DNA of 59,323 bases from Planctomycetaceae bacterium (GCA_029243145.1 JAQWSQ010000044.1:1-59323); one strand, 5' to 3'. Numbered from the stretch's first letter, positions 8,856 to 18,757 are shown. The notes: a model not told the origin generated them from the letters alone. Translations and numbers: made by a program.

Positions 8856-9119
8856 CTATCCCAGTTCGTCTCGATTCTTCTTCAGCTCGACTTCCATCTC
8901 ACGCAATTCTTCATGCTGGATGTAGGAGTTGATTGCACGACGGAACAGTTTATCGTATGTTTTTCGTAGTTGCCAAGTCATGATCGCCAGTGCTCCGGTC
9001 ATGATCAGCAAGCTGGGTCGTCCAAACGGCGTCGAAATATCAAACAACACATCGGCAGCCAGAAATCCAGCGGCAGCGAGAAGCGTTAGTGTTGTCATGG
9101 TTGAAAGAAATGGTCTCAT
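8856..9119 (-). CDS. Small two-helix membrane protein
   Basis: This 87-residue protein has two hydrophobic segments (about residues 5-25 and 33-50) followed by a charged amphipathic tail rich in Glu and Lys that could form a coiled coil. I do not recognise the family. The ATG has GAAAG about nine bases upstream. It faces the gene at 8235 across a shared terminator. A function cannot be assigned. Confidence 0.6.
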   Translation of the reverse strand: MRPFLSTMTTLTLLAAAGFLAADVLFDISTPFGRPSLLIMTGALAIMTWQLRKTYDKLFRRAINSYIQHEELREMEVELKKNRDELG

Positions 9120-9354
9120 TATCGTGTTCTTTCAGAGGAACTCAGGTGGGAACGGGTGAAGTCGTTCTCAGGAATTAACACCGTCAGTTGCGGAAAGTTA
9201 CGAGCGACCTTTATTCGGACAAACGAAATTGAGGTGGGGTTCGTTCGCCAAGTCATCTCCGTTGGAAATCATTACCCGCCGCGCGAGTTCGGCAAGAGGG
9301 TTTCTCGATTCACGGCAAGCCGTCTCGGAAGAACATCGAATACTGAGCGGGAAT

Positions 9355-10530
9355 TCACTCTTTGCCAGTCAAAAGATCAAAGTACACTTTGCGAATATCG
9401 CACGTCATCGTTTGATGCCGAAATATGTCTGTAAACCGTTCGCGCCCCGCTTGCCCCAAGCGATCTCCTAACAAGCGATCCTCCAAAAGAGACACGAGTG
9501 ATTCCGTCAATTGATCAGTCTCGCCAAACGGCACTAAAAAGCCGGTTTCGTTGGGAATGACAACTTCTTTGGCTCCGTCGATATCAAAGCTTACCACCGG
9601 TTTTCCCGCGAGCAAGCCTTGCACTAACACTCTTGCCAAGCCTTCCCACTCACTCGTATGAACGACAATATCCATGGCGTGAATTAAATCGGGAACCTCT
9701 TCCGGCGGCACGAGGCCGGTAAAAATGAAATGATCGCTCAAGCCCGCCTCATCGATCTGCCGTTGATACTCTTCCCGCAAAACTCCATCACCGACAAACA
9801 TATATTTGACATGTGGGTATTTAGGGACGATTCTTTTTGCGGCTTCAATGACGAAGTGATGCCCCTTCAAATGAAACAAGCGAGCAATTTTTCCGATGAC
9901 AATATTTTCTGGCAGGATGCCGAGGTCTTTGCGAATATCGGCAACGGGTCTCGATGGAGTCAAAAACGGATCGACATCCATTCCGGAATAGATTGTCGTA
10001 TAGTTTTCTTGCGAGCGAATTCCCGCTTCCAAATATTGATCGCGCATCGCATCACACACCGTGATGAAATGGTCGGTCCTCTTCCCTGCCCATCGTTCGG
10101 CTTGCTTATAGAGATTATGTAACAGGGCCGGTTGTCCGTAATGAAACGCGGCCCCATGAATGGTATGCACGACAGGTATTCGGAGTTCTTTGGCCGCGGC
10201 TCGACCAAGAATTCCGGCTTTGGAGCTATGCGTGTGCAGAACTTGAGGAGGCGAATCTTTGAGCAACCGGATCAGCGCCCGATAACTTTTCAAGTCATTC
10301 CAGGGATGCAACGACCGTCCCAATTCGGGAATGATCTCGACGTTGACGCCCGCGTCTCGCGCAACCGTCAGAAGTTCGCCTTCAGGACCATTATCGACAC
10401 CGCTGATGAGCGAGACCCGATCTCCGTATTCCTGATGTTGGTCGAGAACCGTCCAAAGTGTGTTCTCCTGCGCACCGCCGACGATCATGCGGGTAATGAA
10501 GTGAGCAACATTCAGAGGTGATTCAGACAT
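9355..10530 (-). CDS. Glycosyltransferase family 4 (GT-B fold)
   Basis: A predicted 391-residue cytosolic GT-B transferase that moves a sugar from a nucleotide donor to an acceptor such as a polysaccharide or glycolipid. The N-terminal half shows the GGAQ loop (residues 18-21) and HTHSSKAG. The C-terminal half shows GKIARLFHLKGH and the donor-site segment SEWEGLARVL. The EX7E motif is altered: E296 is present but the second glutamate is Q304. Similar EGLxRVLxQ sequences occur in some bacterial relatives, so the change may be tolerated. Acceptor and donor are unknown. It lies alone between the small membrane protein and the SGNH hydrolase. Confidence 0.9.
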   Translation of the reverse strand: MSESPLNVAHFITRMIVGGAQENTLWTVLDQHQEYGDRVSLISGVDNGPEGELLTVARDAGVNVEIIPELGRSLHPWNDLKSYRALIRLLKDSPPQVLHTHSSKAGILGRAAAKELRIPVVHTIHGAAFHYGQPALLHNLYKQAERWAGKRTDHFITVCDAMRDQYLEAGIRSQENYTTIYSGMDVDPFLTPSRPVADIRKDLGILPENIVIGKIARLFHLKGHHFVIEAAKRIVPKYPHVKYMFVGDGVLREEYQRQIDEAGLSDHFIFTGLVPPEEVPDLIHAMDIVVHTSEWEGLARVLVQGLLAGKPVVSFDIDGAKEVVIPNETGFLVPFGETDQLTESLVSLLEDRLLGDRLGQAGRERFTDIFRHQTMTCDIRKVYFDLLTGKE

Positions 10531-10625
10531 TCGAAATCAAAAATGATAGAAGAAATAGTTGTTCTATCATGACATCAGGCCCACGTCGAAAACAGTCTCG
10601 CGATGGCAAGGAATTCTAAGTCTCA

Positions 10626-11483
10626 TCATTCCAGGACTGGTTTCAGCAGGCTTTCCATAAAATTTGCCAGTTCCTCGTGACCTTTCTCCGAAAGATGTAT
10701 CGAATCGAGGGTCTTCCCTTCGCCGACAATTGTGGCGAGCAAATACCGTTTGGGGATCAGTTGGACGTTGTATCGATCACAGAGAGTGCGTTGGCTATAA
10801 GCAATGTCGTATCGAAAGGGAGGAAGTGGCAGTTCAAACATAAGAATCGTACAATTTGCCTCGGAGAGAGTCATGAGAAGTCGATTCAAACTTTCATGAA
10901 ACTCTTGAGGCGACGTGCTGCCGAGCAGATCGTTACCTCCTAATTCAATCAGCACTAACTGGCCGTCCAGATTTGCATCTTCAATCATGCTCAAGCCGTC
11001 TTTGACGACCGCGCCAACATGAGACAGATCGAGAATGGGGTAATCAACGCGTTCAGCCAATTGTTCCGGCCAAGTGACATCCTTCTCTTCCAGCCCGGCT
11101 GTCAGCGAATCGGCGAGAATCACTAACTCTCGGGTTTGTGGTGAGGCAAGACGCGGCAAAAGTACATACGGTAGCTCCAGAACGAGAGCACTCAAGACGC
11201 AGACCCAAATCCCGCGCACAGCCATCGACTCTCGATCCGGCAGTGATTCCTTCCTACGAAAAATCCACAGCCAATAGGCGGCCGCAACTCCCTGCATCAC
11301 GTACCACCAATAGGGGATGGGTGTCATTGAGACCGCAATCAAAATCAACCCTGCCAGCAAAGCAATGGTTTTGAGTATCAGTATTGATCTCTTCCGCGAA
11401 GAATTCACCGCGATCACGGAAATCAAAAGCACTCCTACCCAGAAGCTGTATCCACCCGCGATAAATAGAATCAGTGGGTTCAT
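10626..11483 (-). CDS. Membrane-anchored SGNH/GDSL-family hydrolase
   Basis: A 285-residue protein with about four N-terminal membrane helices (residues 1-110) and a C-terminal SGNH esterase domain. Block I reads ILADSLTAG instead of GDSLTAG but keeps the nucleophile serine. Block III is LGGND and block V is DSIHLSEKGH, supplying Asp and His. It probably removes acyl groups from a cell-surface or lipid substrate outside the membrane. It lies 22 bases downstream of nrdR on the same strand and may be cotranscribed. No strong ribosome site precedes the ATG at 11483, consistent with coupling to nrdR. Confidence 0.85.
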   Translation of the reverse strand: MNPLILFIAGGYSFWVGVLLISVIAVNSSRKRSILILKTIALLAGLILIAVSMTPIPYWWYVMQGVAAAYWLWIFRRKESLPDRESMAVRGIWVCVLSALVLELPYVLLPRLASPQTRELVILADSLTAGLEEKDVTWPEQLAERVDYPILDLSHVGAVVKDGLSMIEDANLDGQLVLIELGGNDLLGSTSPQEFHESLNRLLMTLSEANCTILMFELPLPPFRYDIAYSQRTLCDRYNVQLIPKRYLLATIVGEGKTLDSIHLSEKGHEELANFMESLLKPVLE

Positions 11484-11505
11484 GAGGATTCACTGGGTCT
11501 CGATT

Positions 11506-11967
11506 TTATAATCGGCCACGCTCTTTCAGCATGGGGCTGAGTTCATCGACGAAGTCGTTCACATCTTTGAACTCGCGATAGACGGAAGCAAACCGAACGA
11601 AGGCAACCTGATCGACTTCCTTCAGCAACTCGAACACTTTTTCGCCAATCACCATCGAAGGAACTTCTCGTTCAAACCCTTGATAAACTTCCTGCTCGAC
11701 AGTCGAGATGATTTCATCGATTTGTTCGTTGCCTACGGGGCGTTTGTAGCAGGCTTTCTCCAAACCGGCTCGAATTTTTTCTCGGTCGAAAGGAACTCGC
11801 AGACCTTCCTTTTTGATGACCTTCATCGGAGCCTGTTCAATTCGCTCGTAAGTGGTGAATCGACGGGTGCATTGCAAACATTCGCGGCGACGACGGATCT
11901 CAGTCGGTTGACTCAATCGTGAGTCAACGACCTTTGATTCTCCATCTCGGCAAAATGGGCAGTGCAT
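11506..11967 (-). CDS. nrdR: Transcriptional repressor NrdR
   Basis: NrdR is the zinc-ribbon/ATP-cone repressor of ribonucleotide reductase genes. It senses the ATP/dATP balance and binds NrdR boxes. All parts are present in 153 residues: zinc cysteines C3, C6, C30 and C33, the basic RRRREC segment, and an ATP-cone domain from about residue 49 ([16 protein letters not shown]) to 139. The ATG has GGAGGA eight bases upstream. No nrd genes are nearby, as is usual for NrdR, which acts in trans. Confidence 0.95.
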   Translation of the reverse strand: MHCPFCRDGESKVVDSRLSQPTEIRRRRECLQCTRRFTTYERIEQAPMKVIKKEGLRVPFDREKIRAGLEKACYKRPVGNEQIDEIISTVEQEVYQGFEREVPSMVIGEKVFELLKEVDQVAFVRFASVYREFKDVNDFVDELSPMLKERGRL

Positions 11968-12323
11968 GACAGAATTCCTCCGGTATCTCGATCGCGGCTC
12001 TCAAATAAAAACCGACAACAACGGCAGGTGTTGAAGTTCCGTTCCAGATCGGATCAGCATACCGCGAAAGAAACCTGTTGAACAGATAGAATCATCCTCT
12101 CCACGAAAACCGTTGGTTTTCTAGCATTCCCGAGGGTTCATCGACATTGAGTGGCCGAAAATAAGGCTGCGGAATGAAGGAAATTTCAACTCTTGTTTTC
12201 GGCGTTGAACGCCCCGTAGGTGTTTGTCGATCTGATTCTTGCGCCAGCGGTCTTCTTCGACCCATTTCGGTGGTGTCAGATTTATTCCCACGCATTCAGA
12301 GCCACCATCAAGTTATGACAGGC
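11968..12323. other. Intergenic stretch, small hairpin
   Basis: No supportable gene is seen. A perfect small hairpin, GAAAACC-GTT-GGTTTTC, sits at 12105-12121. Short open frames on both strands here have no gene-like features. The nrdR promoter should lie in the first 150 bases. Confidence 0.45.
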
Positions 12324-13430
12324 TCATTCTCGTTCGAGGGCATTCAAGATCGCATCGCGAGGTTTGACCAGCGAGAAGCCACGACCTGCTTCATCGATGC
12401 GGAGATCATGTGTCATTTTATGTTGACTGAGGGCGGCAGTCAGGACGCGGCTCCAGTTTCTTTTGCGGCGTGGATGATCAATTTTTGTCTCTTCGAGCTT
12501 GATGCCGACTTTTCGGATGTTGTAGGTGTCGAAGACAACCGGTGTGTCGGTTTGCACCGAGATGGCTTGAGCCACATCAAGTAACGGGGCTTGTGTCAGA
12601 TTCACTTCCGTGATTTTCAGAAACTTCCCAAACACAAAATCGGGCGACTCCTGAAGTTCCCAACCGAGCGGCCACAATTTTTTCCCACCCTCAATCGGTT
12701 CGATGGCGAGTTCGATGGAACCTTTCGGTGTGCGTGTCGGCCAGAAGCCGTAACCGAAATGACGCAGGATGATGGCAAGTGCCGCACCTTGTGCCATTCC
12801 TTCAGTCCGTTGCCACTCGGGAAACTTGAGTTCTTTGGTTTCCTTTTTCCGTGCTTCTGTGGCCTTAAGGCTCCACCGGTATGGAAGATTTTCAGGGGCC
12901 GGTATCGCAGCCAGACATTCTTCGAGCGTTTTTTCTGCCAGATTCGTTTCCACGGGTTTAGCGAGTGCCTCGAAGATGCCTTCAAATTGTGGTTGGGACA
13001 ATCCCCAAACCGGTTTTTCCTCGGGAGAACCTTGCGCACCGAACGACTTCAACTCGCGCAGCCATTCCACCAGATCATTCACCTGATTTTTGTTGAATTG
13101 ACGACGGGGAAAAATCAGTTGGCCTCTGCGATCTAATCCGCCGACCAGTTTGACGATGCGCGTTCGACCTGACATTTTCTCGGTCACGCTGGGATCTTCG
13201 GAAAACTGCAAAGAACGAATTTGCACGGAATAGCCATGCTTGGCGAGTTCTCGGCTCCAATATTGACTGTGCTGAGTGGCCGTCGGATCGGCGATCATAC
13301 GGAACTCCACAATAGTCGTGCGCGGAACGACCTTGCCATCTTCAACCAACTTGGGTGCTTGGGCGGAGATGACGTAATCCGTACCGGCCATCAGAGATAA
13401 AGCGAATATGATCAGTCTACAATAAGACAT
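12324..13430 (-). CDS. Exported hypothetical protein with STN-like C-terminus
   Basis: A 368-residue protein with a signal peptide (hydrophobic residues about 5-23, ending near SAQA). The last 100 residues (LLDVAQAISVQTDTPVVFD and onward) resemble the STN/secretin short domain that occurs in planctomycete periplasmic proteins; this is a resemblance by eye. The middle part mentions no known motif. I start at the ATG at 13430, which has GGAGGA five bases upstream. The ATG at 13442 lies across that site. It is divergent from the thioredoxin/PDZ gene at 13598, so the two may share a control region of about 165 bases. Confidence 0.75.
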   Translation of the reverse strand: MSYCRLIIFALSLMAGTDYVISAQAPKLVEDGKVVPRTTIVEFRMIADPTATQHSQYWSRELAKHGYSVQIRSLQFSEDPSVTEKMSGRTRIVKLVGGLDRRGQLIFPRRQFNKNQVNDLVEWLRELKSFGAQGSPEEKPVWGLSQPQFEGIFEALAKPVETNLAEKTLEECLAAIPAPENLPYRWSLKATEARKKETKELKFPEWQRTEGMAQGAALAIILRHFGYGFWPTRTPKGSIELAIEPIEGGKKLWPLGWELQESPDFVFGKFLKITEVNLTQAPLLDVAQAISVQTDTPVVFDTYNIRKVGIKLEETKIDHPRRKRNWSRVLTAALSQHKMTHDLRIDEAGRGFSLVKPRDAILNALERE

Positions 13431-13597
13431 CGGTTCCTCCATGAGTCTGCGAGAGATGGTCCAGAATAACAGATTTTCAGAATTCTCGCATCATCCATTT
13501 TCGCTGGGAAGAATCAGAAGAATAGGCTTCCTCCAAACGAATCAGTGCGTCTATATTGAACAAGTTCGTTTCTCTTCTTCACTGTTAGGGAATTTTG

Positions 13598-14902
13598 ATG
13601 AGACACTCAACGATTATTCTGGGAACGATACTGATCGTCTCTTCGGTCCATCTTCTGAATGCTCAAGAGACATTGCGAGAAAGGCTCGATGATGCAAACG
13701 GCGTCCGCAGCGATGTCTGGGTCTATAACGATATCGAAGCCGCACGCGAACAGGCCCGCAAAGAGAATAAGCCTGTCTTCGTGAACTTTCGTTGTGTTCC
13801 TTGTGAAGCATGTGCCGCGTTTGACGCGGATGTGGCAAAAGGAAATGACCGCATTCGTCAGATTGCGAAGGAAGAATTTGTCTCTGTCCGTCAGGTGGAA
13901 ATGAAAGGAGTCGACCTGTCACTCTTTCAATTCGATCACGATTTGAACTGGGCTGCCATGTTTATTAATGCCGATGGCACCATCTACGCCCGATACGGAA
14001 CCCAATCGACAGAAGGCCCCGATGCCTACAACTCGATTGAAGGATTGCTGGCCACCATGGAGCGAGTTCTCGAATTACACAAAAATTATCCGTCCAACAA
14101 AGTACAACTTGTCGGCAAACGTGGAAATCGTCAGATCGATTCGGCTCTCGATCTTCCTGGATTACAGAACCCGGCTAAGTACAAATCAGAGACGACCCGC
14201 AAGAATTGTATTCACTGTCATAACATTCATGATGCGGAGAACTTTCAGGCACAATCGGACGGCCCCATCAAGCACGATCTGTTATGGAGGTATCCGTTGC
14301 CCGATCAAATTGGAATTTCAATAGATCGCAAAGATGGCGTGACCATTTCCAAAGTGGCTTCGGGATCACCAGCAGAGAAAGCCGGCTTTCAGGCGGGAGA
14401 GAAAATTGAGTCCATGAGCGGTCAAGCAATCACATCGATAGCCGACATGCAATGGATGTTACACCATCTTCCCAATGAGAGTTGCAGCTTGAATGTTGCA
14501 GGCAGTAAGGCGGGCCTCAAGACGGTGCCATTACAGCCTGGATGGAAAGAATACGATGTGTCGTGGCGCGGATCGATGTGGTCGATCTCGCCGAAACTGC
14601 GAGTCTGGATGCCAATTCTCGCCGCGGCAAAACGTCAGGAGTTGGGAATTGATGATGAAAACACGGCATTGCAGGTGAAGTGGATTAACCGCGGTTCCGA
14701 GGGAGGGAAAGGCGCTCTGGCTTCGGGGCTACGTCAAAACGATATTGTGATTGCGATGGAAGGTAAGCCTTTCAAGGAGGGCATGAACCCTAAATCGTTC
14801 AATACATACATCAAGCTAAACTATGAAATCGGTCAAGAGTTACCGTTGACGATTCTGCGTAACGGCAAACAGATTGACCTGAAGATCAAACTGGTCGAGT
14901 GA
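13598..14902 (+). CDS. Periplasmic thioredoxin-like / CxxCH heme / tandem PDZ fusion protein
   Basis: A 434-residue exported protein with an unusual domain order. A signal peptide (about residues 1-22) is followed by a thioredoxin-like domain with C66-V-P-C69-E-A-C72, then a c-type heme motif C204-I-H-C207-H208, then two PDZ-like domains (about 238-310 and 350-434) with GSPAEKAGFQAGEKI and GALASGLRQNDIV signatures. This suggests a periplasmic redox or protein-quality role with peptide-end recognition. Similar proteins seem to occur in other planctomycetes, but no function is known to me. I start at the ATG at 13598, with AGGGA six bases upstream; a TTG just before it is possible. Confidence 0.85.
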   Translation: MRHSTIILGTILIVSSVHLLNAQETLRERLDDANGVRSDVWVYNDIEAAREQARKENKPVFVNFRCVPCEACAAFDADVAKGNDRIRQIAKEEFVSVRQVEMKGVDLSLFQFDHDLNWAAMFINADGTIYARYGTQSTEGPDAYNSIEGLLATMERVLELHKNYPSNKVQLVGKRGNRQIDSALDLPGLQNPAKYKSETTRKNCIHCHNIHDAENFQAQSDGPIKHDLLWRYPLPDQIGISIDRKDGVTISKVASGSPAEKAGFQAGEKIESMSGQAITSIADMQWMLHHLPNESCSLNVAGSKAGLKTVPLQPGWKEYDVSWRGSMWSISPKLRVWMPILAAAKRQELGIDDENTALQVKWINRGSEGGKGALASGLRQNDIVIAMEGKPFKEGMNPKSFNTYIKLNYEIGQELPLTILRNGKQIDLKIKLVE

Positions 14903-14942
14903 TCGACAAATTGAGTCGCGACCGTTTCGATTTCAACAACTG

Positions 14943-15833
14943 TCACACCCAGGGAAATTCGTCGCCGACCAGCAAGCGATAAGCTTCGATGTACTTGTCG
15001 CGTGTCTTGGTGACAATCTCAGCGGGCAGCGTTGGTGGAGGGCTGTTTTTATCCCAGTCGGTGGTTTCCAACCAGTCGCGTACAAATTGTTTATCAAACG
15101 AAGGTTGCGAACCTCCGGGTTGATATTGATCGGCGGGCCAATAGCGGGAACTGTCGGGGGTGAGAACCTCATCAATGAGAATCAGTTCGCCATCCAGACG
15201 ACCAAACTCAAACTTCGTATCGGCCAATATGACTCCCCGTTCGGCTGCGTATTCAGAGGCCCGAGTGTATATCCCCAGACTCATTTCACGAAGTTGTTCG
15301 GCAGTTTTCGCCCCAACTTCTTTGACCATGCGATCAAACGAAATGTTTTCGTCGTGTCCTTCTTCAGCTTTGGTCGCCGGTGTGAAAATTGGTTCGGGAA
15401 GCTGCGAGCTTTGCTGTAATCCTGAAGGTAGATTGATGCCGCAAACCGTCTCCGTTTGTTGGTACTCTTTCCACCCCGAACCGGCGAGAAATCCGCGAAC
15501 AACACACTCAATCGGAACCACCTCGGTCTTCCGAACAACCATCGAACGTCCTTGGAGATTATCGAGATCGGTTCCATCAGGCAGTTCGAGAATGGAAGGA
15601 TCTGTGCTGATCAGATGATTTTTGACAGATAATTCATCAAACCACATCAAACTGACACCGGTCAGTACGCGGCCTTTATCGGGAATACCATTGGGCAATA
15701 CCCAGTCAAAGGCGCTGATGCGGTCCGAAGCGACCATCAGCAAACGATCTCCAAAATCGTAGAGATCCCGGACTTTTCCCTGTTTTTTGGGCAAGCCGGG
15801 CAATTCACTGTTCAAATAGGCGGTCGAGGACAT
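14943..15833 (-). CDS. purC: Phosphoribosylaminoimidazole-succinocarboxamide synthase
   Basis: PurC joins aspartate to CAIR with ATP in purine synthesis, yielding SAICAR. The 296-residue protein shows [25 protein letters not shown]-type N-terminal nucleotide-binding sequence, [15 protein letters not shown], a [14 protein letters not shown] segment and [16 protein letters not shown]. Length matches the longer PurC form, not the 240-residue type. The ATG has GAGGG six bases upstream. It converges with the thioredoxin/PDZ gene, leaving 40 bases between stops, and no clear terminator hairpin lies between them. Confidence 0.95.
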   Translation of the reverse strand: MSSTAYLNSELPGLPKKQGKVRDLYDFGDRLLMVASDRISAFDWVLPNGIPDKGRVLTGVSLMWFDELSVKNHLISTDPSILELPDGTDLDNLQGRSMVVRKTEVVPIECVVRGFLAGSGWKEYQQTETVCGINLPSGLQQSSQLPEPIFTPATKAEEGHDENISFDRMVKEVGAKTAEQLREMSLGIYTRASEYAAERGVILADTKFEFGRLDGELILIDEVLTPDSSRYWPADQYQPGGSQPSFDKQFVRDWLETTDWDKNSPPPTLPAEIVTKTRDKYIEAYRLLVGDEFPWV

Positions 15834-15897
15834 CTGATTCCCTCGTGGGATAATAAGGGTTGATTGGCGAGACGTTAATCGGCACTCTAACTCTGTT

Positions 15898-15969
15898 CCG
15901 TTTCTTGAACAACTCTCAATGCGGGACTACACTAAATGCCTTGATTTGAGAGTTCCCTTTCAAGAACGG
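15898..15969. repeat. Imperfect inverted repeat in a divergent promoter region
   Basis: The arm at 15898-15917 (CCGTTTCTTGAACAACTCTC) is largely the reverse complement of 15948-15969, with small gaps. It lies between purC (minus) and the GH10-like gene (plus). It could be a long hairpin or a two-site operator. This was judged by eye only. Confidence 0.4.
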
Positions 15970-16042
15970 ACAGCCTGAAGGGCCGGACGTTTCTTTACAG
16001 TTGATCGCGGTTTAATCGGAATCGCATGGAGATAATCATCGA

Positions 16043-17545
16043 ATGGGTGTGATGCGATTCCAGGTTTCCCCACCCGGTCTTCTCGTCCGGCTTCCCGAAT
16101 GGGATCAAGCCTATATTACCGGTGCGGATAAACGAGTCTTCGCCTGCCGCGTTGAGGCAGAAGGAGATACGCTTACGGTCTTGCGTCAAAAACAAGATAG
16201 TGGCAAGTTACACATTTGCTGGCCCGTAGAAGGGTACGGTCGTCCGGTTGCTTTTACGTGTAGTCTGCCCGAAAGAGAAGAGCCTTTCATTCTCCCTCTC
16301 GAACTAGCGCGCGGGAAAGTGGCCCGGCTTCGCGACCAACTGGGAGCTTGGCAAATTGCCGGCATGGTGATCCCACGCAACTTTCATGCGTTACAAAAGG
16401 ATTCGCAGCATTTGCTCGCAAAAGCTGCACAAAGACAAGATCAACCCGAGGAATGTGGAGAGCTGGCGCAGAAGTCTCTTACGCTCGCGTATCAAGCGGC
16501 CGAGTTATTAACGGCAGCCTACACTCAGCAACGGCTGGAAATCTATCGCCGTCGTTCAACACAACTCCCCTCGTTACTAGGTTGCGATTTGGGTGATGTC
16601 GTTCCTCAGAAAAAAGACGAAGAAGCGTTCCTGTCTTCCTTCAACGCTGCGTTCATACCTGTGGAATGGCGAAACATCGAGCCGGAGGAAGGCGAGTACA
16701 ATTGGGATCGTCTCGACGAACAGGTCGAATGGTGCCAAGAGAACAAATTGTTTATGCACGCTGGCCCATTGCTCGATCTTACTGCACAAGGCATGCCCGA
16801 TTGGTTGTCGAAGTGGAAAGACGATGTTCTGAACATGCAGAGTTTCGTCAGCGACTTTGTGGAAACCGCCATCGGTCGGTACTTTGGGAAAATACGCTAT
16901 TGGGAAGTGAGCGCCTACGGAAATACTGGTGGGGCATTGGATTTATCCGAAGAACAGCGTTTAACCTTAGTTGCCAGAACACTCGAAATCGCAAGGCAGG
17001 TTGATGATGAAATTCAACTTTCAATTCGAGTCGAGCAACCGTGGGGCGATTACTTGGCGGGAGGTGAGCACCGCCTCTCACCATTGCAGTTTATCGACGC
17101 TCTCATCCGTTCTGGGGTCGGCCTGACAACCGTGAATGTCGAACTGGGAGTCGGTTTCTCTCCAAGAAAAACTGGCTATCGTGACTTGTTAGAAATCTCG
17201 CAATTGTTTGACCTCTGGGGAGGATTGGGGATCCCGTTACAAGTGACGCTGGCCTATCCCTCGACAGCAGGAATCGACCCAGATTCTTACGGCGATATGC
17301 ACGCCATCGAAACAGATGCAAAATATTCTCCATCAATCGAACAGCAAGCCGAGTGGACACGTAAGGTGGTGCCGTTGTTAATGGCCAAACAGTCGGTCGT
17401 CGGCATTTACTGGACGAACTACGATGATCGCAAACAACATCGCTATCCATTTGCCGGAATGATTGATGCCGAAGGAACACACAAACCCGCGTTGCAGGTT
17501 TTCGATCATTATTTGAACGAATTCTGGTCTCAAACGAACGGTTAA
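16043..17545 (+). CDS. GH10-like TIM-barrel protein with altered active site
   Basis: A 500-residue protein without a signal peptide. The first 180 residues are a beta-rich and helical module that I do not recognise. Residues about 180-490 resemble a glycoside hydrolase family 10 (xylanase) barrel: VEWRNIEPEEGEYNWDRL, a WEV strand at 287-289, and VNVELGVGF with candidate nucleophile E367. Where GH10 enzymes carry WDVVNE, this protein has WEVSAY, so the acid/base glutamate appears to be Tyr292. It may therefore bind, use another residue, or be a different activity on the same fold. ATG 16043 has GGAGAT about nine bases upstream. Confidence 0.75.
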   Translation: MGVMRFQVSPPGLLVRLPEWDQAYITGADKRVFACRVEAEGDTLTVLRQKQDSGKLHICWPVEGYGRPVAFTCSLPEREEPFILPLELARGKVARLRDQLGAWQIAGMVIPRNFHALQKDSQHLLAKAAQRQDQPEECGELAQKSLTLAYQAAELLTAAYTQQRLEIYRRRSTQLPSLLGCDLGDVVPQKKDEEAFLSSFNAAFIPVEWRNIEPEEGEYNWDRLDEQVEWCQENKLFMHAGPLLDLTAQGMPDWLSKWKDDVLNMQSFVSDFVETAIGRYFGKIRYWEVSAYGNTGGALDLSEEQRLTLVARTLEIARQVDDEIQLSIRVEQPWGDYLAGGEHRLSPLQFIDALIRSGVGLTTVNVELGVGFSPRKTGYRDLLEISQLFDLWGGLGIPLQVTLAYPSTAGIDPDSYGDMHAIETDAKYSPSIEQQAEWTRKVVPLLMAKQSVVGIYWTNYDDRKQHRYPFAGMIDAEGTHKPALQVFDHYLNEFWSQTNG

Positions 17546-17692
17546 TGACGTTGACCGGTCGTTGACTTTCGCCTGTTGAGCGTGTCAAATTAGCAAAAGA
17601 GAAGACAATATTATTGGCGGTATTCAGCCGCATTGCTCACATCATTTTTCCATACAAATTTTCCACACAAACGACATCTTGAAAGGGACACC

Positions 17693-18691
17693 ATGGCGAG
17701 ACCAGTCACACTATTCACCGGTCAATGGGCCGATTTACCGCTCGAAGAACTCTGCAAAAAAGCGAACGAGTTTGGCTACGACGGGCTGGAACTGGCTTGT
17801 TGGGGCGACCATTTCGAGGTCGATAAAGCACTTTCTGATGATACCTATTGTGCCCGCAAACGCGAGTTGCTTGAGAAGCACGACCTCAAACTCTTCTCCA
17901 TCTCAAACCATCTTGTTGGTCAGGCTGTGCTTGATAATGTCGACGAACGTCACAAGTCAATCTTGCCAGATTATATCTGGGGTGATGGCAATCCTGCCGC
18001 GGTGAACGAGCGAGCTGCAGAAGAAATGAAAAACACCGCACGCGCCGCCCAAAAATTGGGTGTCAGCGTGGTCAATGGTTTCACAGGAAGTAGTATCTGG
18101 CATTTAATCTACGACTTTCCCCCCATCCCAGCCGGAACACTCGACGCAGGATTTCAATTACTGGCCGACCGCTGGAATCCGATTCTCGATGTGTTCCAGG
18201 AATGCGGCATCAAATTCGGGCTGGAAGTCCATCCCGGTGAAATTGCCTTCGATATCTACTCGGCAGAAAAAGCCTTGCAGGCGCTCGATCATCGCGAAGA
18301 ATTCGGTTTCAACTTCGATCCGAGTCACCTGATCTGGCAAGGAATCGACCCGGTCGAATTTATTCGATACTTCCCGGATCGTATCTATCACGTGCATATG
18401 AAAGATGCGTCCGTCACTCTGAATGGTCGAACCGGTATTCTCGCCAGTCATATTCGCTTTGGCGATGCACGACGCGGTTGGGACTTCCGCAGCGTCGGGC
18501 GTGGAGGAGTGCGATTTGAAGAGATCATCCGCGCTCTAAATGCCATTGAGTACAATGGTCCTTTATCGGTCGAGTGGGAAGACAGCGGCATGGATCGAGA
18601 TCAGGGAGCAAAAGAAGCTTGTCAGTTCTGTAAGAACGTCGACTTCGCCCCATCCAATGTCGATTTTGATGCCGCCTTTGGCGACGACTGA
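17693..18691 (+). CDS. Sugar phosphate isomerase/epimerase (xylose isomerase-like TIM barrel)
   Basis: This 332-residue AP-endonuclease-2 / xylose isomerase-like barrel is predicted to isomerise or epimerise a sugar or inositol derivative using a divalent metal. Metal ligands are visible as Glu in GLEVHPGE, Asp and His in NFDPSH, His in HVHMKD and Glu in VEWED. I start at ATG 17693 (MARPVTLF), which has GAAAGGGA four bases upstream. The frame back to 17633 lacks a site. A strong terminator follows at 18727-18757. The exact substrate cannot be read from sequence. Confidence 0.88.
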   Translation: MARPVTLFTGQWADLPLEELCKKANEFGYDGLELACWGDHFEVDKALSDDTYCARKRELLEKHDLKLFSISNHLVGQAVLDNVDERHKSILPDYIWGDGNPAAVNERAAEEMKNTARAAQKLGVSVVNGFTGSSIWHLIYDFPPIPAGTLDAGFQLLADRWNPILDVFQECGIKFGLEVHPGEIAFDIYSAEKALQALDHREEFGFNFDPSHLIWQGIDPVEFIRYFPDRIYHVHMKDASVTLNGRTGILASHIRFGDARRGWDFRSVGRGGVRFEEIIRALNAIEYNGPLSVEWEDSGMDRDQGAKEACQFCKNVDFAPSNVDFDAAFGDD

Positions 18692-18726
18692 TCAATACCC
18701 CTCGGCGATTTCAATAATTCCAGATG

Positions 18727-18757
18727 ACTCGGGAGATGGTTCTCCCGAGTTTTTTTA
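18727..18757 (+). terminator. Rho-independent terminator
   Basis: A perfect 10-bp stem, ACTCGGGAGA (18727-18736) and TCTCCCGAGT (18741-18750), with loop TGGT and seven T residues after it. It ends the isomerase gene. The glucan phosphorylase gene starts 37 bases later. Confidence 0.92.
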
